A stretch of 64,000 nt of DNA from Halobacillus aidingensis (GCF_900104185.1 NZ_FNIZ01000009.1:84357-148356), one strand, 5' to 3'. Counted from the first letter of the stretch, positions 53,842 through 63,672 are shown. Notes: generated from the sequence alone by a model not told the origin. Translations and numbers: made by a program.

Positions 53842-54027
53842 TCAATGCTTGACGATAATATATAGTTGATCACTTAATGCATGAGCGATTCCATCCAAAA
53901 TAGCTTCTAAGTTTGCTGCAACAGCTTCCATTTCCTCTTTCGTTTCACACTTGAATACAGCTGCACTGCCGTGGACTTTGTTTTCCTGTGTCGTAACGGA
54001 AGCCAGTATCGCTTTCTCCATTTTCAT
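53842..54027 (-). CDS. Small partner of the YIEGIA membrane protein (capping complex subunit)
   Basis: The 61-residue protein contains ILASVTTQENKVHGSAAVFKC and ends AHALSDQLYIIVKH. Such proteins are annotated as capping-complex subunits for YIEGIA proteins and are found in spore formers. It overlaps the YIEGIA gene by 4 nt and has a GGAGG ribosome site. Its exact job is unknown. Confidence 0.78.
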   Translation of the reverse strand: MKMEKAILASVTTQENKVHGSAAVFKCETKEEMEAVAANLEAILDGIAHALSDQLYIIVKH

Positions 54028-54908
54028 GAATGTTTCCTCCTACCTTTCTTCGAAGGCATTTGTATGGCATTTTCGAGAACGGGTACGTGTTCAATAATCT
54101 CTTTCGCCCGTTTTGAATCCTTTTCTTGAGGAAGAATGAACACTCCAATCCTTCCATCATTCAAGTCTCTTTTGATCAATGGCACAAGAGCGGGTGTACC
54201 TGAATCCCTGAAGACCCCCAGGGTCACAGATACATCATGCAAGATGGCCTGCCTCTGCCCAAGGTTTGCAATGGTAGAACGGACACTGAATTCTTTAGGG
54301 GTTAATACGAAGCCCATTCCATATTTCAAAATCTCTTCCTGCCGCTCAGGCAATCCAATGTTCATGATGTAAATGTTATCGACATACAATCCGGCTCCGT
54401 CGAAGGAAATGGATTTCTCTTCTACCGTTACGATATCCGAGAGCTTCGAACCGCTCATCAACATTCCAGATAGAAGAAAGCATATGACAGCTGCCCCTAA
54501 AGCCACCCAAACATTAAGTGCTAAATAACAAAGGGTGACGACAAAAGAAGTGAAAATGACGAGGTAATTTCTGCTCTCGAAAGCAACTGCTATTCCTTCA
54601 ATATACGTATTGCCTCGTGGGACAAGTTCATAAGAGTCCATTTCCGTCAATGTATTCCTCTCCATATTGCGTACTTCCCGGAACTGAGAAGCAGCTAACG
54701 TCAAAAAAGTCACGGCGGTGAATTCCTTTTCCATAATAGAGGGGATCGCGATGGTTCCAAGCGCAGCTGCAATGAACCCTAAGGATAAGTGGATGATCTT
54801 CCCATGAAGGTAAGTCGGATATTGCCTGTAATCAGTACGCAACATAAAGACTCGAAGAGCTGTACCGACGAGGATTCCTAAAATGATTGGATAGGTGTAT
54901 TCATTCAC
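54024..54908 (-). CDS. yphB: YIEGIA-domain membrane protein YphB
   Basis: The 294-residue protein has about five membrane segments in its first 170 residues and the name motif NTYIEGIAVAFESRNYL near residue 100, then a soluble C-terminal domain with KRDLNDGRIGVFILPQEK. It matches B. subtilis YphB in place and size. Function unknown, probably in sporulation. It overlaps yphA by 4 nt. Confidence 0.88.
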   Translation of the reverse strand: MNEYTYPIILGILVGTALRVFMLRTDYRQYPTYLHGKIIHLSLGFIAAALGTIAIPSIMEKEFTAVTFLTLAASQFREVRNMERNTLTEMDSYELVPRGNTYIEGIAVAFESRNYLVIFTSFVVTLCYLALNVWVALGAAVICFLLSGMLMSGSKLSDIVTVEEKSISFDGAGLYVDNIYIMNIGLPERQEEILKYGMGFVLTPKEFSVRSTIANLGQRQAILHDVSVTLGVFRDSGTPALVPLIKRDLNDGRIGVFILPQEKDSKRAKEIIEHVPVLENAIQMPSKKGRRKHS

Positions 54909-55498
54909 ACAAAAGCAGCTCCTTTAGATAGGGATTTTCTCTTTTTACGAATAGTTCTCTTCAATTGATCTACGCCATGAAAAAGGAGCAGAACAAACAC
55001 CCCTTTTATCGAGAGAGAAAGCATTACATGAGTATTAATGAGCCCTTCATTTTGATAAAGGGCGAAAGTAATGTAAGAAAATAAGGAGCCACCAGCATTG
55101 GTTAACATCCATAAACCCATCTGGCCACCGACATCCTTAACGAACATTCGAAGAATTCCCACGATCACAAAGAGAAACAGAGAAATTCCCGGGAAGTTCA
55201 CCCACACAGGATGCACGATGAGAAACATCCAAATGGCTGCGTAGCCAACGCTAAGAATGAACGGCCAGAAATAATCAAACACGGTTCTTTTAATCGATAT
55301 AAAAAGATAAGTTCCGAAGACGAGAAGGATAAGGACGTGAAAGTAAAATTGACCTTTTTGACTCCAAGAAAGTATGTCATATGTACACATAAAAACACCC
55401 AAAATCAGTAACAAATCGCGTTTCAGTTTCCGACGTTGAATGAAAAAGACAGCTATGACCGTTAATGACCAAGCAAACCAATAAAACGTTGCCTCCAA
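54905..55498 (-). CDS. yphA: Membrane protein YphA
   Basis: The 197-residue protein has six to seven membrane segments (YWFAWSLTVIAVFFI, LLLILGVFMCTYDIL and more) and a basic tail, like B. subtilis YphA. TTG at 55498 is 7 nt after GGGAGGTG, which supports it over the longer frame. Function unknown. It opens the yphA-yphB operon. Confidence 0.85.
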   Translation of the reverse strand: MEATFYWFAWSLTVIAVFFIQRRKLKRDLLLILGVFMCTYDILSWSQKGQFYFHVLILLVFGTYLFISIKRTVFDYFWPFILSVGYAAIWMFLIVHPVWVNFPGISLFLFVIVGILRMFVKDVGGQMGLWMLTNAGGSLFSYITFALYQNEGLINTHVMLSLSIKGVFVLLLFHGVDQLKRTIRKKRKSLSKGAAFV

Positions 55499-55601
55499 GA
55501 CCCCACACCTCCCAAGCTTCACCATTTATTATGTGTGGTTCACGAAAGCTTTAAACATTTTATATAAAGAAAGGGTTTGTTAGCCCGTAATTGTGATTAT
55601 T

Positions 55602-55860
55602 AGTTATTAAAGAATATGGCAGGATTGTGAAGACTCGATTTGATATTTTTTGGGGTTCGTTGCTGAGTTGCGCGTCAGGGGTGGCTGGGAAGCAACTCGC
55701 TTTCCTGTGGGGGAGCGCCGAGCTTCCTCGGACTGCGTCCTGCGGGATCTCGCCTATCTCCTTCTCCCACGGGAGTCTCGCAGCTTCCCAACCACCCCAT
55801 TCCATGAGACTGAAAAACCAACCCCTTTGCCTAGGATGAGTGTTTTCCACTATCCATACC
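55602..55860. repeat. Dispersed repeat, type II copy 3
   Basis: Left flank AGTTATTAAAGAATATGGCA also precedes the type I copy at 50.2 kb, with one base changed. Stem arms are GGGGTGGCTGGGAAGC and GCTTCCCAACCACCCC. The core carries CTCGGACTGCGTCCTGCGGG. It ends near GAGTGTTTTCCAC. Confidence 0.85.
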
Positions 55861-55945
55861 AGAGTGTTACCAAGCGCTCTGTAGCAGCTTTCAATGTGGG
55901 GCCCCATTCTTTATCATCTGCATGCTAATCATAGTAAATTTCCTT

Positions 55946-56310
55946 TGTGGAAGTGGTTTCGAGATACTTATATGGCAAAGGGGCGGAGGGGAATGGCGAG
56001 ACTCCTACCTTAAGTGTGCAGGCGCCTCGGTCAGCGGCGTATGGAATGGACTGAGCTGGCGGAGATAAAGGAAACACGAAGAACGGAGTGATTCGATGTT
56101 GACTTATCGTACAGAAGCGAGGGAAGTCTCACTAGCCGCTAGGCGCCGGAACCGGATAACTAAGAGGGAAAAAGTGCATGGTGAGACCCCAAAGGACGCA
56201 GTCCGAGGAGGCTCACCGCGCTCCCGCGGAAAGCGAGCTATTCCCCGCAGCTCCCATCCACTCACCAAAAGTCTCGAAAATGAGTCTTCCACAATCGGAA
56301 GTTTATATTA
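55946..56310. repeat. Dispersed repeat, type I copy carrying module D
   Basis: Left end GTGGAAGTGGTTTCGAG, right end AAGTCTCGAAAATGAGTCTT and CCACAATCGGAAG. The inner part is type I with module D (56010-56163) inserted between ACTCCT and GGGAAAAAGTGCATGG, which are close together in the copy at 50.2 kb. Confidence 0.87.
56010..56163. repeat. 154-bp module D, copy 2
   Basis: Nearly identical to 26357-26510 and the same length. Inverted GGCGCC and AGCGGC/GCCGCT blocks at the ends can pair. Confidence 0.88.
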
Positions 56311-56332
56311 AATAAGCATGAAAAAAGCTACA

Positions 56333-56366
56333 TAAAAAAGCCTATGACAAATTTGTCATAGGCTTA
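56333..56366 (-). terminator. Terminator after fni
   Basis: AAGCCTATGACAAA pairs with TTTGTCATAGGCTT, then a T tract on the minus strand. It overlaps the fni stop. Confidence 0.93.
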
Positions 56367-57386
56367 ATTCATCCTTTGGTCATACCATTGCTTCGTATAA
56401 CCGAGCATTACGTGTGGTTTTCCATTCAATTTCTTAGGGTGGAGAGCATTTTGAAGCATCATAGCTATTTTGAATTCATGTAGAATATGATGGATCTCTT
56501 CAGTTAATGCTTCCCTTCCTTCATTCACCAGTATCTTCAGCAGTGAACCGGCCATTCCGAAACCTTTTGCACCGAGCACCATCGCCTTCGCTCCATCAAG
56601 GCCGTTCCGAACTCCTCCTGATGCGAAAACATGCAAATCATCAGAAATAGACGTCTCAAGAACAGATACTGGAGTGGGGATGCCCCAATTATTAAAAGAA
56701 GTGTACGCACGCTCGCGCCTCATGTTTTCCACTCTAGAGAAATTCGTCCCACCTCTTCCACCTACGTCAAGGTGACGAACTCCCATTTGATAGAGTGTAT
56801 CAGCGGTTTCTTTAGACATCCCATAGCCAACTTCCTTTACTATAACTGGAACATCGATATGGTCAATGATATCCTGAATCCTGTGCATCCGTTGTGAAAA
56901 ATCACGATCCCCCTCAGGCATAATCATTTCCTGAAGAGTGTTGATATGAATTTGCAGAGCATCGGCATGGAGCATACGAACCGCTTCCCTTGCCTGGTCT
57001 AAAGTAGCTTCACTTCCTACATTAGCAAAGATGACCCCTTCAGGATTCATTTCTCGAACAATTTCATAAGTTTTTCGTTCTTCAACATTTTTTAAAGCTG
57101 ACATTTGAGAACCTACAGCCATACCGATTCCAGTTTCTTTTGCTGCTATAGCCAAGTTACGGTTGATCGCCATGGTCTCTTCTCCGCCACCGCCAGTCAT
57201 CGCATTAACAAAAAGAGGGGAACTTAAATAAAGTTCCCCTACTTGTATATTCATTTGTATATCCTCGAAATTGAGACGGGCAAGACTTTGATGAACAATT
57301 TCGATATCATCAAAATGATTATGAATCTCCCGTTCGTGACTGATGGCATGGCGGATATGGTCAATCTTCCTTTCAGATCTGCTCAT
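56364..57386 (-). CDS. fni: Type 2 isopentenyl diphosphate isomerase
   Basis: Fni converts IPP to DMAPP with FMN and NADPH. The 340-residue TIM-barrel protein starts SRSERKIDHIRHAI and shows PLFVNAMTGGGGE, VGSQMSAL, VIVKEVGYGMSKE and GGRGGTNFSRVE (FMN phosphate). The ATG at 57386 follows AGGG. With hepS and hepT it serves quinone side-chain synthesis. Confidence 0.97.
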   Translation of the reverse strand: MSRSERKIDHIRHAISHEREIHNHFDDIEIVHQSLARLNFEDIQMNIQVGELYLSSPLFVNAMTGGGGEETMAINRNLAIAAKETGIGMAVGSQMSALKNVEERKTYEIVREMNPEGVIFANVGSEATLDQAREAVRMLHADALQIHINTLQEMIMPEGDRDFSQRMHRIQDIIDHIDVPVIVKEVGYGMSKETADTLYQMGVRHLDVGGRGGTNFSRVENMRRERAYTSFNNWGIPTPVSVLETSISDDLHVFASGGVRNGLDGAKAMVLGAKGFGMAGSLLKILVNEGREALTEEIHHILHEFKIAMMLQNALHPKKLNGKPHVMLGYTKQWYDQRMN

Positions 57387-57460
57387 ATCCATCCCTACTT
57401 CTATTAAGCTCTATACCATTTAGACTTGGTTCAAAGACCAGTACTTAATTGCTCAAGAGC

Positions 57461-58603
57461 TTATTTTTTATATTTATCAAGTTTGTCGCCAATCATGTCA
57501 CTTAAAGAGAAACCGGAATTGTCATCTTCTTTCTCATACTGTTGGATTTCAGCACGAGTTTCGTCACGCTCTAACTCTTTCATGCTTAATGAAAGGCGTT
57601 TAGCATCCTCGTCAACATCCAGAACTTTCACTTCAACCGTTTGTCCTTCTTCTAACACTTCATCAGGTGTACCGATGTGGCGGTTGGAAATTTGAGAAAT
57701 GTGGACAAGGCCTTCAACTCCCGGGAACACTTCTACGAAAGCCCCGAAACTTACGAGACGACGAACGGTTCCTTCAAGAGTTTCACCAGGATTCACTTTT
57801 GAAGTGATGTCATGCCATGGTCCTGGTTGAGTAGCTTTCAGTGAAAGAGAAATTCTTTCATTGTCACGATCGACGGAAAGTACTTTGACTTTGACTTCTT
57901 GGCCTTCTTCCACAACATCAGATGCTTTTTCCACATGCTGATGGGATAACTGGGAGATATGTACAAGTCCGTCAATACCTCCAAGATTTACGAAAGCACC
58001 AAAGTCAGTCAAACGTTGTACAGTACCCTCGATGACTTGTCCTTCTTCTAGAGATTGTAGCACTTCATGCTTCTTCGCTGATTCCTCTTGCTCAACGACG
58101 GCACGGTGGGAAAGGATTACACGGTTTTGCTCACGATCCAATTCCACGACTTTTAGGGAAAGCGTTTTTCCTTTATAGTCTTCAAAATCTTCAACGTAAT
58201 ACGTTTCAACCAAAGAAGCTGGAATGAACCCACGCAGGCCGATATCGACAACAAGCCCGCCTTTTACAACATCTTTAACTTCAGCTTCAAAGATTTCTCC
58301 GCTTTCGAACTTAGCTTCCAGATCTTCCCATGCCTGATCAGCATCAACGGCACGCTTAGAAAGTACGATTTCATCATCTTCCACTTTCTTCACTTGTAGA
58401 GTGAGCTCGTCTCCTTCGCTCACTGCATCTGAAGCTTTTTCTACATGAAGGCTGGATAATTCACTGATAGGTACAATACCTTCGACTTTATATCCAACAT
58501 CTACGAGGACCTGTTTTTCTTCAATCTTCACGACTTTACCAGTCACGATGTCCCCTGCAGAGAATTCTTTCATTCCAGATACTTCTTGATTCATTTCATC
58601 CAT
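57461..58603 (-). CDS. ypfD: Ribosomal protein S1 homologue YpfD
   Basis: The 380-residue protein has four S1 RNA-binding domains (about 17-86, 104-170, 190-260, 275-345), the last two with [26 protein letters not shown] and [26 protein letters not shown]. Low-GC Gram-positives have this short S1 form. AGGAGG lies upstream of the ATG at 58603. It is linked to cmk and plsC as usual. Confidence 0.97.
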   Translation of the reverse strand: MDEMNQEVSGMKEFSAGDIVTGKVVKIEEKQVLVDVGYKVEGIVPISELSSLHVEKASDAVSEGDELTLQVKKVEDDEIVLSKRAVDADQAWEDLEAKFESGEIFEAEVKDVVKGGLVVDIGLRGFIPASLVETYYVEDFEDYKGKTLSLKVVELDREQNRVILSHRAVVEQEESAKKHEVLQSLEEGQVIEGTVQRLTDFGAFVNLGGIDGLVHISQLSHQHVEKASDVVEEGQEVKVKVLSVDRDNERISLSLKATQPGPWHDITSKVNPGETLEGTVRRLVSFGAFVEVFPGVEGLVHISQISNRHIGTPDEVLEEGQTVEVKVLDVDEDAKRLSLSMKELERDETRAEIQQYEKEDDNSGFSLSDMIGDKLDKYKK

Positions 58604-58703
58604 ACCAAGCTACCTCCTTCAATTTCCGACACAACCTAATAATACAGAAATGCCCTTTTGTCTAACTTCTAATATTTAGAGCATTTTGTCAAGTGATTAC
58701 GCC

Positions 58704-59288
58704 TCATGATTGATGAATTTTATGCAATTGTCTGATTTCTTCCATGATCCGATCTGTAACAACCTGGGCAGAAGCCTTCTGTTCACGATATTCCGTCATA
58801 TCAATCGGTTCACCATAAACCACTTTCAATTTCTTAAACTTTTTGTATGGACCGATAATCGCGCAAGGAACTATCGCCGCTTCAGACCGCAAAGCAAAGA
58901 AACCAGCTCCGGCAAGGCCTTTGCCGATTTCGCCGTTTTTCTGCCTTGTCCCTTCAGGAAATAGTCCAAGGGCATGGCCTTCTTTTAATATATCCAGACC
59001 TTTTCTTAAGGCGTTCCTATCCCTCATGCCACGTTTGATCGGAAAAGCATGGACTTTTTTCAATATACCCCCGATAACAGGGTTTTTAAACAACTCTTCT
59101 TTCGCAAGGAAGTAAATATTCCGACTACTCGTTATGCCTACAACCGGTGGGTCCACGTTGGAGATATGGTTGGAACAAATAATGACTGGACCTTCTGCAG
59201 GAATGTTCTTTTTTCCGACAATCTTAATTCTGTACATCGGATATAAGATCACACTACATAAGGCTTTTCCTATTTTATAAAGATTCAT
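58704..59288 (-). CDS. plsC: 1-acyl-sn-glycerol-3-phosphate acyltransferase
   Basis: PlsC makes phosphatidic acid. The 194-residue protein has motif [10 protein letters not shown] (HxxxxD form), [16 protein letters not shown], motif [13 protein letters not shown] and a membrane-linked N-terminus ([13 protein letters not shown]). It overlaps cmk by 4 nt. B. subtilis lacks it between cmk and ypfD, but many Bacillaceae have it there. Confidence 0.95.
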   Translation of the reverse strand: MNLYKIGKALCSVILYPMYRIKIVGKKNIPAEGPVIICSNHISNVDPPVVGITSSRNIYFLAKEELFKNPVIGGILKKVHAFPIKRGMRDRNALRKGLDILKEGHALGLFPEGTRQKNGEIGKGLAGAGFFALRSEAAIVPCAIIGPYKKFKKLKVVYGEPIDMTEYREQKASAQVVTDRIMEEIRQLHKIHQS

Positions 59289-59971
59289 CCCTGCTCCCCC
59301 TTCTCCCATTTCTCATTCACGATAGTTAGAATCCCCTCGACTACTTCGTCGATATTCATGGATGTTGTATCGATCTCGATGGCATCTTCTGCTTTTACCA
59401 ACGGGGCAATCTCTCGATTGGAGTCGATTTCATCACGTTTTCGGATCTCTTCTTTCAATTGTTTCAAATCAGAAGGAAAACCCTTTTCAAGATTTTCTTT
59501 ATGACGCCTTTCTGCTCTTTCTTCGACAGAAGCAATCATAAAGATCTTCACTTCCGCGTCTGGAAGCACATGGGTTCCAATATCACGGCCATCCATGACC
59601 ACACCCTTGTCCTTGACGAGTTCTTGTTGTCTTTGCACCATTTCTTCGCGAACATTTTTGTGCTTAGCAACGATTGACACTTGATTGGTCACCTCTGCTG
59701 TCCTGATTTCCTCAGAAACATCACGTTGGTCGAGGATGACTCTTTGTCCGGCATCACTTTGAACGAGATTTAAATCAGATTGACTTAGAAGCTGAGCCAA
59801 ACCATCCTCATCTTCAAGCGAAATGCCTTGTTTCAAGGCTTTCCATGTTAATGCTCGATACATTGCACCTGTATCTACATAAATAAAAGAGAGCTTTTCT
59901 GCGACTTTTTTTGCTACAGTACTTTTTCCGGCTGCCGCTGGGCCGTCAATGGCAATTGTCATTGTGTTCAT
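59285..59971 (-). CDS. cmk: Cytidylate kinase
   Basis: Cmk phosphorylates CMP and dCMP. The 228-residue protein has [20 protein letters not shown] (P-loop), [35 protein letters not shown] and [13 protein letters not shown]. The ATG at 59971 is 11 nt after GGAGG; earlier in-frame starts lie inside or before that site. Confidence 0.96.
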   Translation of the reverse strand: MNTMTIAIDGPAAAGKSTVAKKVAEKLSFIYVDTGAMYRALTWKALKQGISLEDEDGLAQLLSQSDLNLVQSDAGQRVILDQRDVSEEIRTAEVTNQVSIVAKHKNVREEMVQRQQELVKDKGVVMDGRDIGTHVLPDAEVKIFMIASVEERAERRHKENLEKGFPSDLKQLKEEIRKRDEIDSNREIAPLVKAEDAIEIDTTSMNIDEVVEGILTIVNEKWEKGEQG

Positions 59972-60001
59972 ACGATCCGTATCCTCCATCTGTCTTATCA
60001 A

Positions 60002-60036
60002 AGAGAAAACGCACTGGCACAGCGCGTTTTCTCTAA
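60002..60036 (-). terminator. Terminator between ypfA and cmk
   Basis: AGAGAAAACGC pairs with GCGTTTTCTCT in an 11-bp stem, with a short T run on the minus strand. Confidence 0.78.
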
Positions 60037-60093
60037 AATTTTTGCTAAATGATCACAGTCAAGAATAACATAATTCTACTATGAAAATCCATT

Positions 60094-60756
60094 TTATTTG
60101 AGTGCTCTCATCCGTGATTGCATTTGTTGTTCAAAGCAATATTTGATAATCAACTGCCTGTCCTTTTCATGAATTTCAATAAATTCAATAGAAACCCTTT
60201 CAGGCTGGGAAACTTTTGCCGGAATGACGCGGATGACCTTTCCGATTGCAAACACGTAATGGGTCTCCCCTGTATTCATGGGAAGGACCAGAGTCAAGTC
60301 GATCTTATTCTCTTCCTCTAATTTATTAGAGGGCGATTGTACGACCATGACGCCTCCTCCACTAATATCATTCGTAATGGTAGGAAAAGAACAAGTATCC
60401 CACTCTATAGCTACATCCACAGATGCGTTGACACGGACATACTTACGTCTTTGGACCCTGTTCAATTCTTCCAAGCCTGGAAAGAATAAAGCGATAACTG
60501 GTATGTTTCTTTTTTCCCTTGCCACCACCTCTGTCTTAAACCAATAAACGGATTGGTCTTGACCGACGAAGCTTGCTTGGAATTGTGTGCCATCCAGAAA
60601 AAAACCTGTCCGGCCGGTTTTAGTATGTACAGGATAATCAATGTAAATTTTACTATCTTCAAAGTCCACCAATTTACACTTGTAATGATCGACTTCATCC
60701 ACTTCTGATTTTTTCAATTCCAGTGTCAGAGGTGTCCCCACCTTCAAATTCTGCAT
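60094..60756 (-). CDS. ypfA: PilZ-domain c-di-GMP receptor YpfA (flagellar brake)
   Basis: The 220-residue protein has a YcgR-type N-domain (1-95) and a PilZ domain with the c-di-GMP motif RRKYVRVNASVDV (about 104-116) and DISGGGVMV. In B. subtilis this protein (also MotI or DgrA) binds c-di-GMP and stops the flagellar motor. ATG at 60756 is 6 nt after AGGAGG; an ATG three bases earlier is closer than usual. Confidence 0.95.
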   Translation of the reverse strand: MQNLKVGTPLTLELKKSEVDEVDHYKCKLVDFEDSKIYIDYPVHTKTGRTGFFLDGTQFQASFVGQDQSVYWFKTEVVAREKRNIPVIALFFPGLEELNRVQRRKYVRVNASVDVAIEWDTCSFPTITNDISGGGVMVVQSPSNKLEEENKIDLTLVLPMNTGETHYVFAIGKVIRVIPAKVSQPERVSIEFIEIHEKDRQLIIKYCFEQQMQSRMRALK

Positions 60757-60835
60757 CATGCTCCTCCTCTATAAACGTGATTATATTATCTCACGTCTTT
60801 TTAAAAAATGGAAGATAATAGGTCTAAAGACAGAG

Positions 60836-60866
60836 AAAAAGAACCCTAATCAAAGGGTTCTTTTTC
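60836..60866 (-). terminator. Terminator after ypeB
   Basis: AAAAAGAACCC pairs with GGGTTCTTTTT right at the ypeB stop, with T tracts on either strand. Confidence 0.92.
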
Positions 60867-62205
60867 AGACCTCCTGGTTGAACTTCATCTCCGCTTTCTT
60901 CAATGTTTCCACTTTTTCTTCTTGTCCATTGGTCGCATTGATAAAGATACGATAGGTCGTATTTTCCATCGTAGCCAGGAATTCATAACAGAGGACTTGT
61001 TCATTGACATCATTTTCAATTACAGAAAGGTGATTTTCCTGTATCTCAACATTTGGATTCACTTTTCCTCTTGCTTCTTCCAATGAGATTTCAGGTTCAT
61101 TGAGTTCTCGCTCACTATGGAAATTGTAATAATCACGAGCACTCATGCCTAACACTTCCCCGTTATCAAGCGCCACTTTTACCACAACAGAATCAGGGAA
61201 GAACCTGACATCATTTTGAGTGTAGAGGAAACGGAAGACCCCCATGTTGTCATATTGATTGCTTTCGACGAGCTCTAGATCAGATATTTCCAAGCCTTCC
61301 GCATATTCCTTCGCTTTTTCAGAAGCTTCATATAGCGAAATTTCAGGCTCTCCCACTTTACGGCTGATCATAATGGTCAAAGGATGTCCGCCTTTTTCCG
61401 TTAAATCGATGTACCCATTCTTATCACCGTTTTGGAAGGAAGCTGTGTACATAGGTACATCTGCGCCTTTCCCTGATTTTGTAACCGTGAGCTTATCTGT
61501 GGATACTTTTTCCAGCCACTGACTGGCAATTTTTTTCGCTTGTTTTTCATCGATTTTTTCACCTTCAAGGTGTCGAAAGCTTTTTTCTGGGCCGGAGGAT
61601 CCGAATCCTGTTTTAGTCACGGATTCTTCGAAGCCATCCATAGATTTTTCTACCGTCTTGAATCCATTGACGATGGTATTGTCACCGACTTCATCGTTTG
61701 TAGCTAAGGCAAGTTCAACATCCATCCACCTTAAATTATCTTTCATTACGACATTTTGTACTTTTCTGAGTTCCCCTTCAATTTCACCGGACTTTTTGTG
61801 GAGCTCTTCCAGCATTTGAATCTCCTCTTCACTTAGGGGTTTCTTTTCCAGGTCTCGAACAGCTGTCCGATAAGTAAACTCACCGATGTCGTGTAAGAAT
61901 TCTTCAGTTTTATTAAAAGGAAGAAGCGTCAGTGGCAGTTGGCCTACATCTGAACTTGCATCAGAAGAAATTTTCCATATCTCAGCGAGTTGAGGAGATA
62001 ATCGGTTTCGAGAGTTCATCGCTAGGCTTGAACCGATTTTGTCATGGAGAAGATCGACATTGTAAGTCAGTTCATGAAATGCTCTTTGATAACTGTTTTC
62101 AGCTTGGATCAGGACGGCATTTTTATCCTGATTCTCTTTATACCCCCACACACCTGCACCGATCGTAGTTATGCTCAGTAATATGATGGCGATCCATTTT
62201 CCCAT
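60865..62205 (-). CDS. ypeB: Germination protein YpeB
   Basis: YpeB holds SleB in the dormant spore and is needed for its stability. The 446-residue protein has an N-terminal signal-anchor (WIAIILLSITTIGAGVWGY), a helical N-domain (about 30-210) and three PepSY-like repeats towards the C-terminus, such as SLYEASEKAKEYAEG and SLEEARGKVNP. AGGAGG lies before the ATG. It is 11 nt after sleB, the usual pair. Confidence 0.96.
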   Translation of the reverse strand: MGKWIAIILLSITTIGAGVWGYKENQDKNAVLIQAENSYQRAFHELTYNVDLLHDKIGSSLAMNSRNRLSPQLAEIWKISSDASSDVGQLPLTLLPFNKTEEFLHDIGEFTYRTAVRDLEKKPLSEEEIQMLEELHKKSGEIEGELRKVQNVVMKDNLRWMDVELALATNDEVGDNTIVNGFKTVEKSMDGFEESVTKTGFGSSGPEKSFRHLEGEKIDEKQAKKIASQWLEKVSTDKLTVTKSGKGADVPMYTASFQNGDKNGYIDLTEKGGHPLTIMISRKVGEPEISLYEASEKAKEYAEGLEISDLELVESNQYDNMGVFRFLYTQNDVRFFPDSVVVKVALDNGEVLGMSARDYYNFHSERELNEPEISLEEARGKVNPNVEIQENHLSVIENDVNEQVLCYEFLATMENTTYRIFINATNGQEEKVETLKKAEMKFNQEV

Positions 62206-62216
62206 ACGCCCACCTC

Positions 62217-63077
62217 CTATTTACAGAAAATATGTTTGCCGATTTGTTTGATTTGTGGTCTTGACCAGATCCAGTCCGATGTAGCTGTGTTTGGATTGAA
62301 GTAGTACAAGGCTTGACCAGAAGGGTCCCAGCCATTAATCGCATCCATAACTGCATCTTTCGCCTGATCATTTGGTTCCAGCCAAATTTGACCATCAGCT
62401 ACGGCAGTAAAAGCACGAGGTTCGAATATGACACCAGATGCATTGTTAGGGAATGAAGCACTCTTGATCCTGTTCAGTATGACCGCTGCTACTGCCACTT
62501 GGCCTACATAAGGTTCACCGCGAGCTTCACCGTAAACAGCGTTTGCCATCAATTGAATATCATTTTGTGAATAGCCACTTGGAACATTGACGGCTGTCGG
62601 TTCCTCTGGCTGCTGTTGCTGCTGGTTTTGTTGTTGTTGCTGATTTTTTTGTTGATTCTGTTGCTGCTGTTGATTTCCTTGTTCTGTTTGTTGAGTTTTA
62701 GGAGTACCTCCATAGTGCGTAAAATCTTTACCTTTTCTGATCTGTTCTTTCACATAACCCTCATCATAGTTGCTTGCTTTATTCAGCTTATTTTTCACTT
62801 CCTGACCCACGAGCCCATCAATTTCCAGACCGAATTCATACTGAAAATTACGAACTGCCCAATAGGTTCCCCAACCAAAAACTCCATCGATTTCGCCGTT
62901 GTAAAAACCTAAGTACTGCAGCCTGGATTGAAGTTCAATGACATCATCACCCGTGGCCCCTTGCTGAATGACCTGATTTGAAAAACCTAGGACAGGTTTG
63001 ACATAGGTCAACTCTGATAAAGGGAAAAGCAACAAGGCTAAACCCAAAAAAACGACCATCGTCTTCTTCCATACCAT
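62217..63077 (-). CDS. sleB: Spore cortex-lytic enzyme SleB
   Basis: SleB is a lytic transglycosylase that opens cortex peptidoglycan at germination. The 286-residue protein has a signal peptide (1-31), a peptidoglycan-binding domain (about 35-95, GDDVIELQSRLQYLGFYNGEIDG), a Gln-rich linker (130-158) and the hydrolase domain (NDIQLMANAVYGEARGEPYVGQ with catalytic Glu, and ALYYFNPNTATSDWIW). The linker is richer in Gln than usual. Confidence 0.97.
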   Translation of the reverse strand: MVWKKTMVVFLGLALLLFPLSELTYVKPVLGFSNQVIQQGATGDDVIELQSRLQYLGFYNGEIDGVFGWGTYWAVRNFQYEFGLEIDGLVGQEVKNKLNKASNYDEGYVKEQIRKGKDFTHYGGTPKTQQTEQGNQQQQQNQQKNQQQQQNQQQQQPEEPTAVNVPSGYSQNDIQLMANAVYGEARGEPYVGQVAVAAVILNRIKSASFPNNASGVIFEPRAFTAVADGQIWLEPNDQAKDAVMDAINGWDPSGQALYYFNPNTATSDWIWSRPQIKQIGKHIFCK

Positions 63078-63116
63078 CCAATATCCACCCCTGACCCAAT
63101 AGTTTTGTTATAGGGG

Positions 63117-63146
63117 TAGTTTTTAACAGAACCAAAAGATTATGCA
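63117..63146 (-). promoter_or_regulatory. Candidate sigma-G promoter of sleB
   Basis: On the minus strand TGCATA (63146-63141) and AAAACTA (63123-63117) are 17 nt apart, a weak match to the sigma-G pattern with CATACTA. sleB is a sigma-G gene in B. subtilis. Confidence 0.4.
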
Positions 63147-63209
63147 TATTTTCATTTCTAAGCTCAGCAACTATGAAAGACACATTATTATCCGCATCTT
63201 CTATATATG

Positions 63210-63672
63210 CTCTCGTTTGTGGAAGACTCAGTTTCGAGACTTTTGTTGAAGTTGATGGGGGCTGCGGAGAATAACTCGCTTTCCGCGGAAACGCAAGGAG
63301 GACATACCGCGCATCCTTAAAGAAAGCCTTGTCTAGTTGAAATAATGAATGATAATTCCTGGCATGGATACGGGGTCAGGGAAACGACGATTTGCGGTGT
63401 TTGGAATCCGTTCGTAGAAAAACACACACGTTCGGGTCTTCTTTCGCTTTTCATGTGGACGTTTCCAGACCCTGTTCCCTCGCCTTATTCGTGCAGAATC
63501 TATGGTTAAAACGACTCTATAACGGCGTGGGTGAGCAGGTCTTCATTACCGAACTTGGCAGGTTACTGCTAGAGCGATTTCGAGAACCTCATATGGCAAA
63601 GGTGCGGAGGGAAACGGTGAGACTCCTGTGGGAAGTGCGTGGTAGATGAGACCCCGCAGAGCGTTAGTGAAG
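63210..63672. repeat. Dispersed repeat, type I copy, cut by an IS element
   Basis: TTTGTGGAAGACTCAGT, GTTTCGAGACTTTTGTTG, GATGGGGGCTGCGG and CTCGCTTTCCGCGG open it. Module E (63331-63497), CGAGAACCTCATATGG and GAGACCCCGCAGA follow, all in the order of the reversed 50.2-kb copy. It stops at 63672 where the IS3 end begins; the right terminal repeat is not in the window. Confidence 0.88.
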
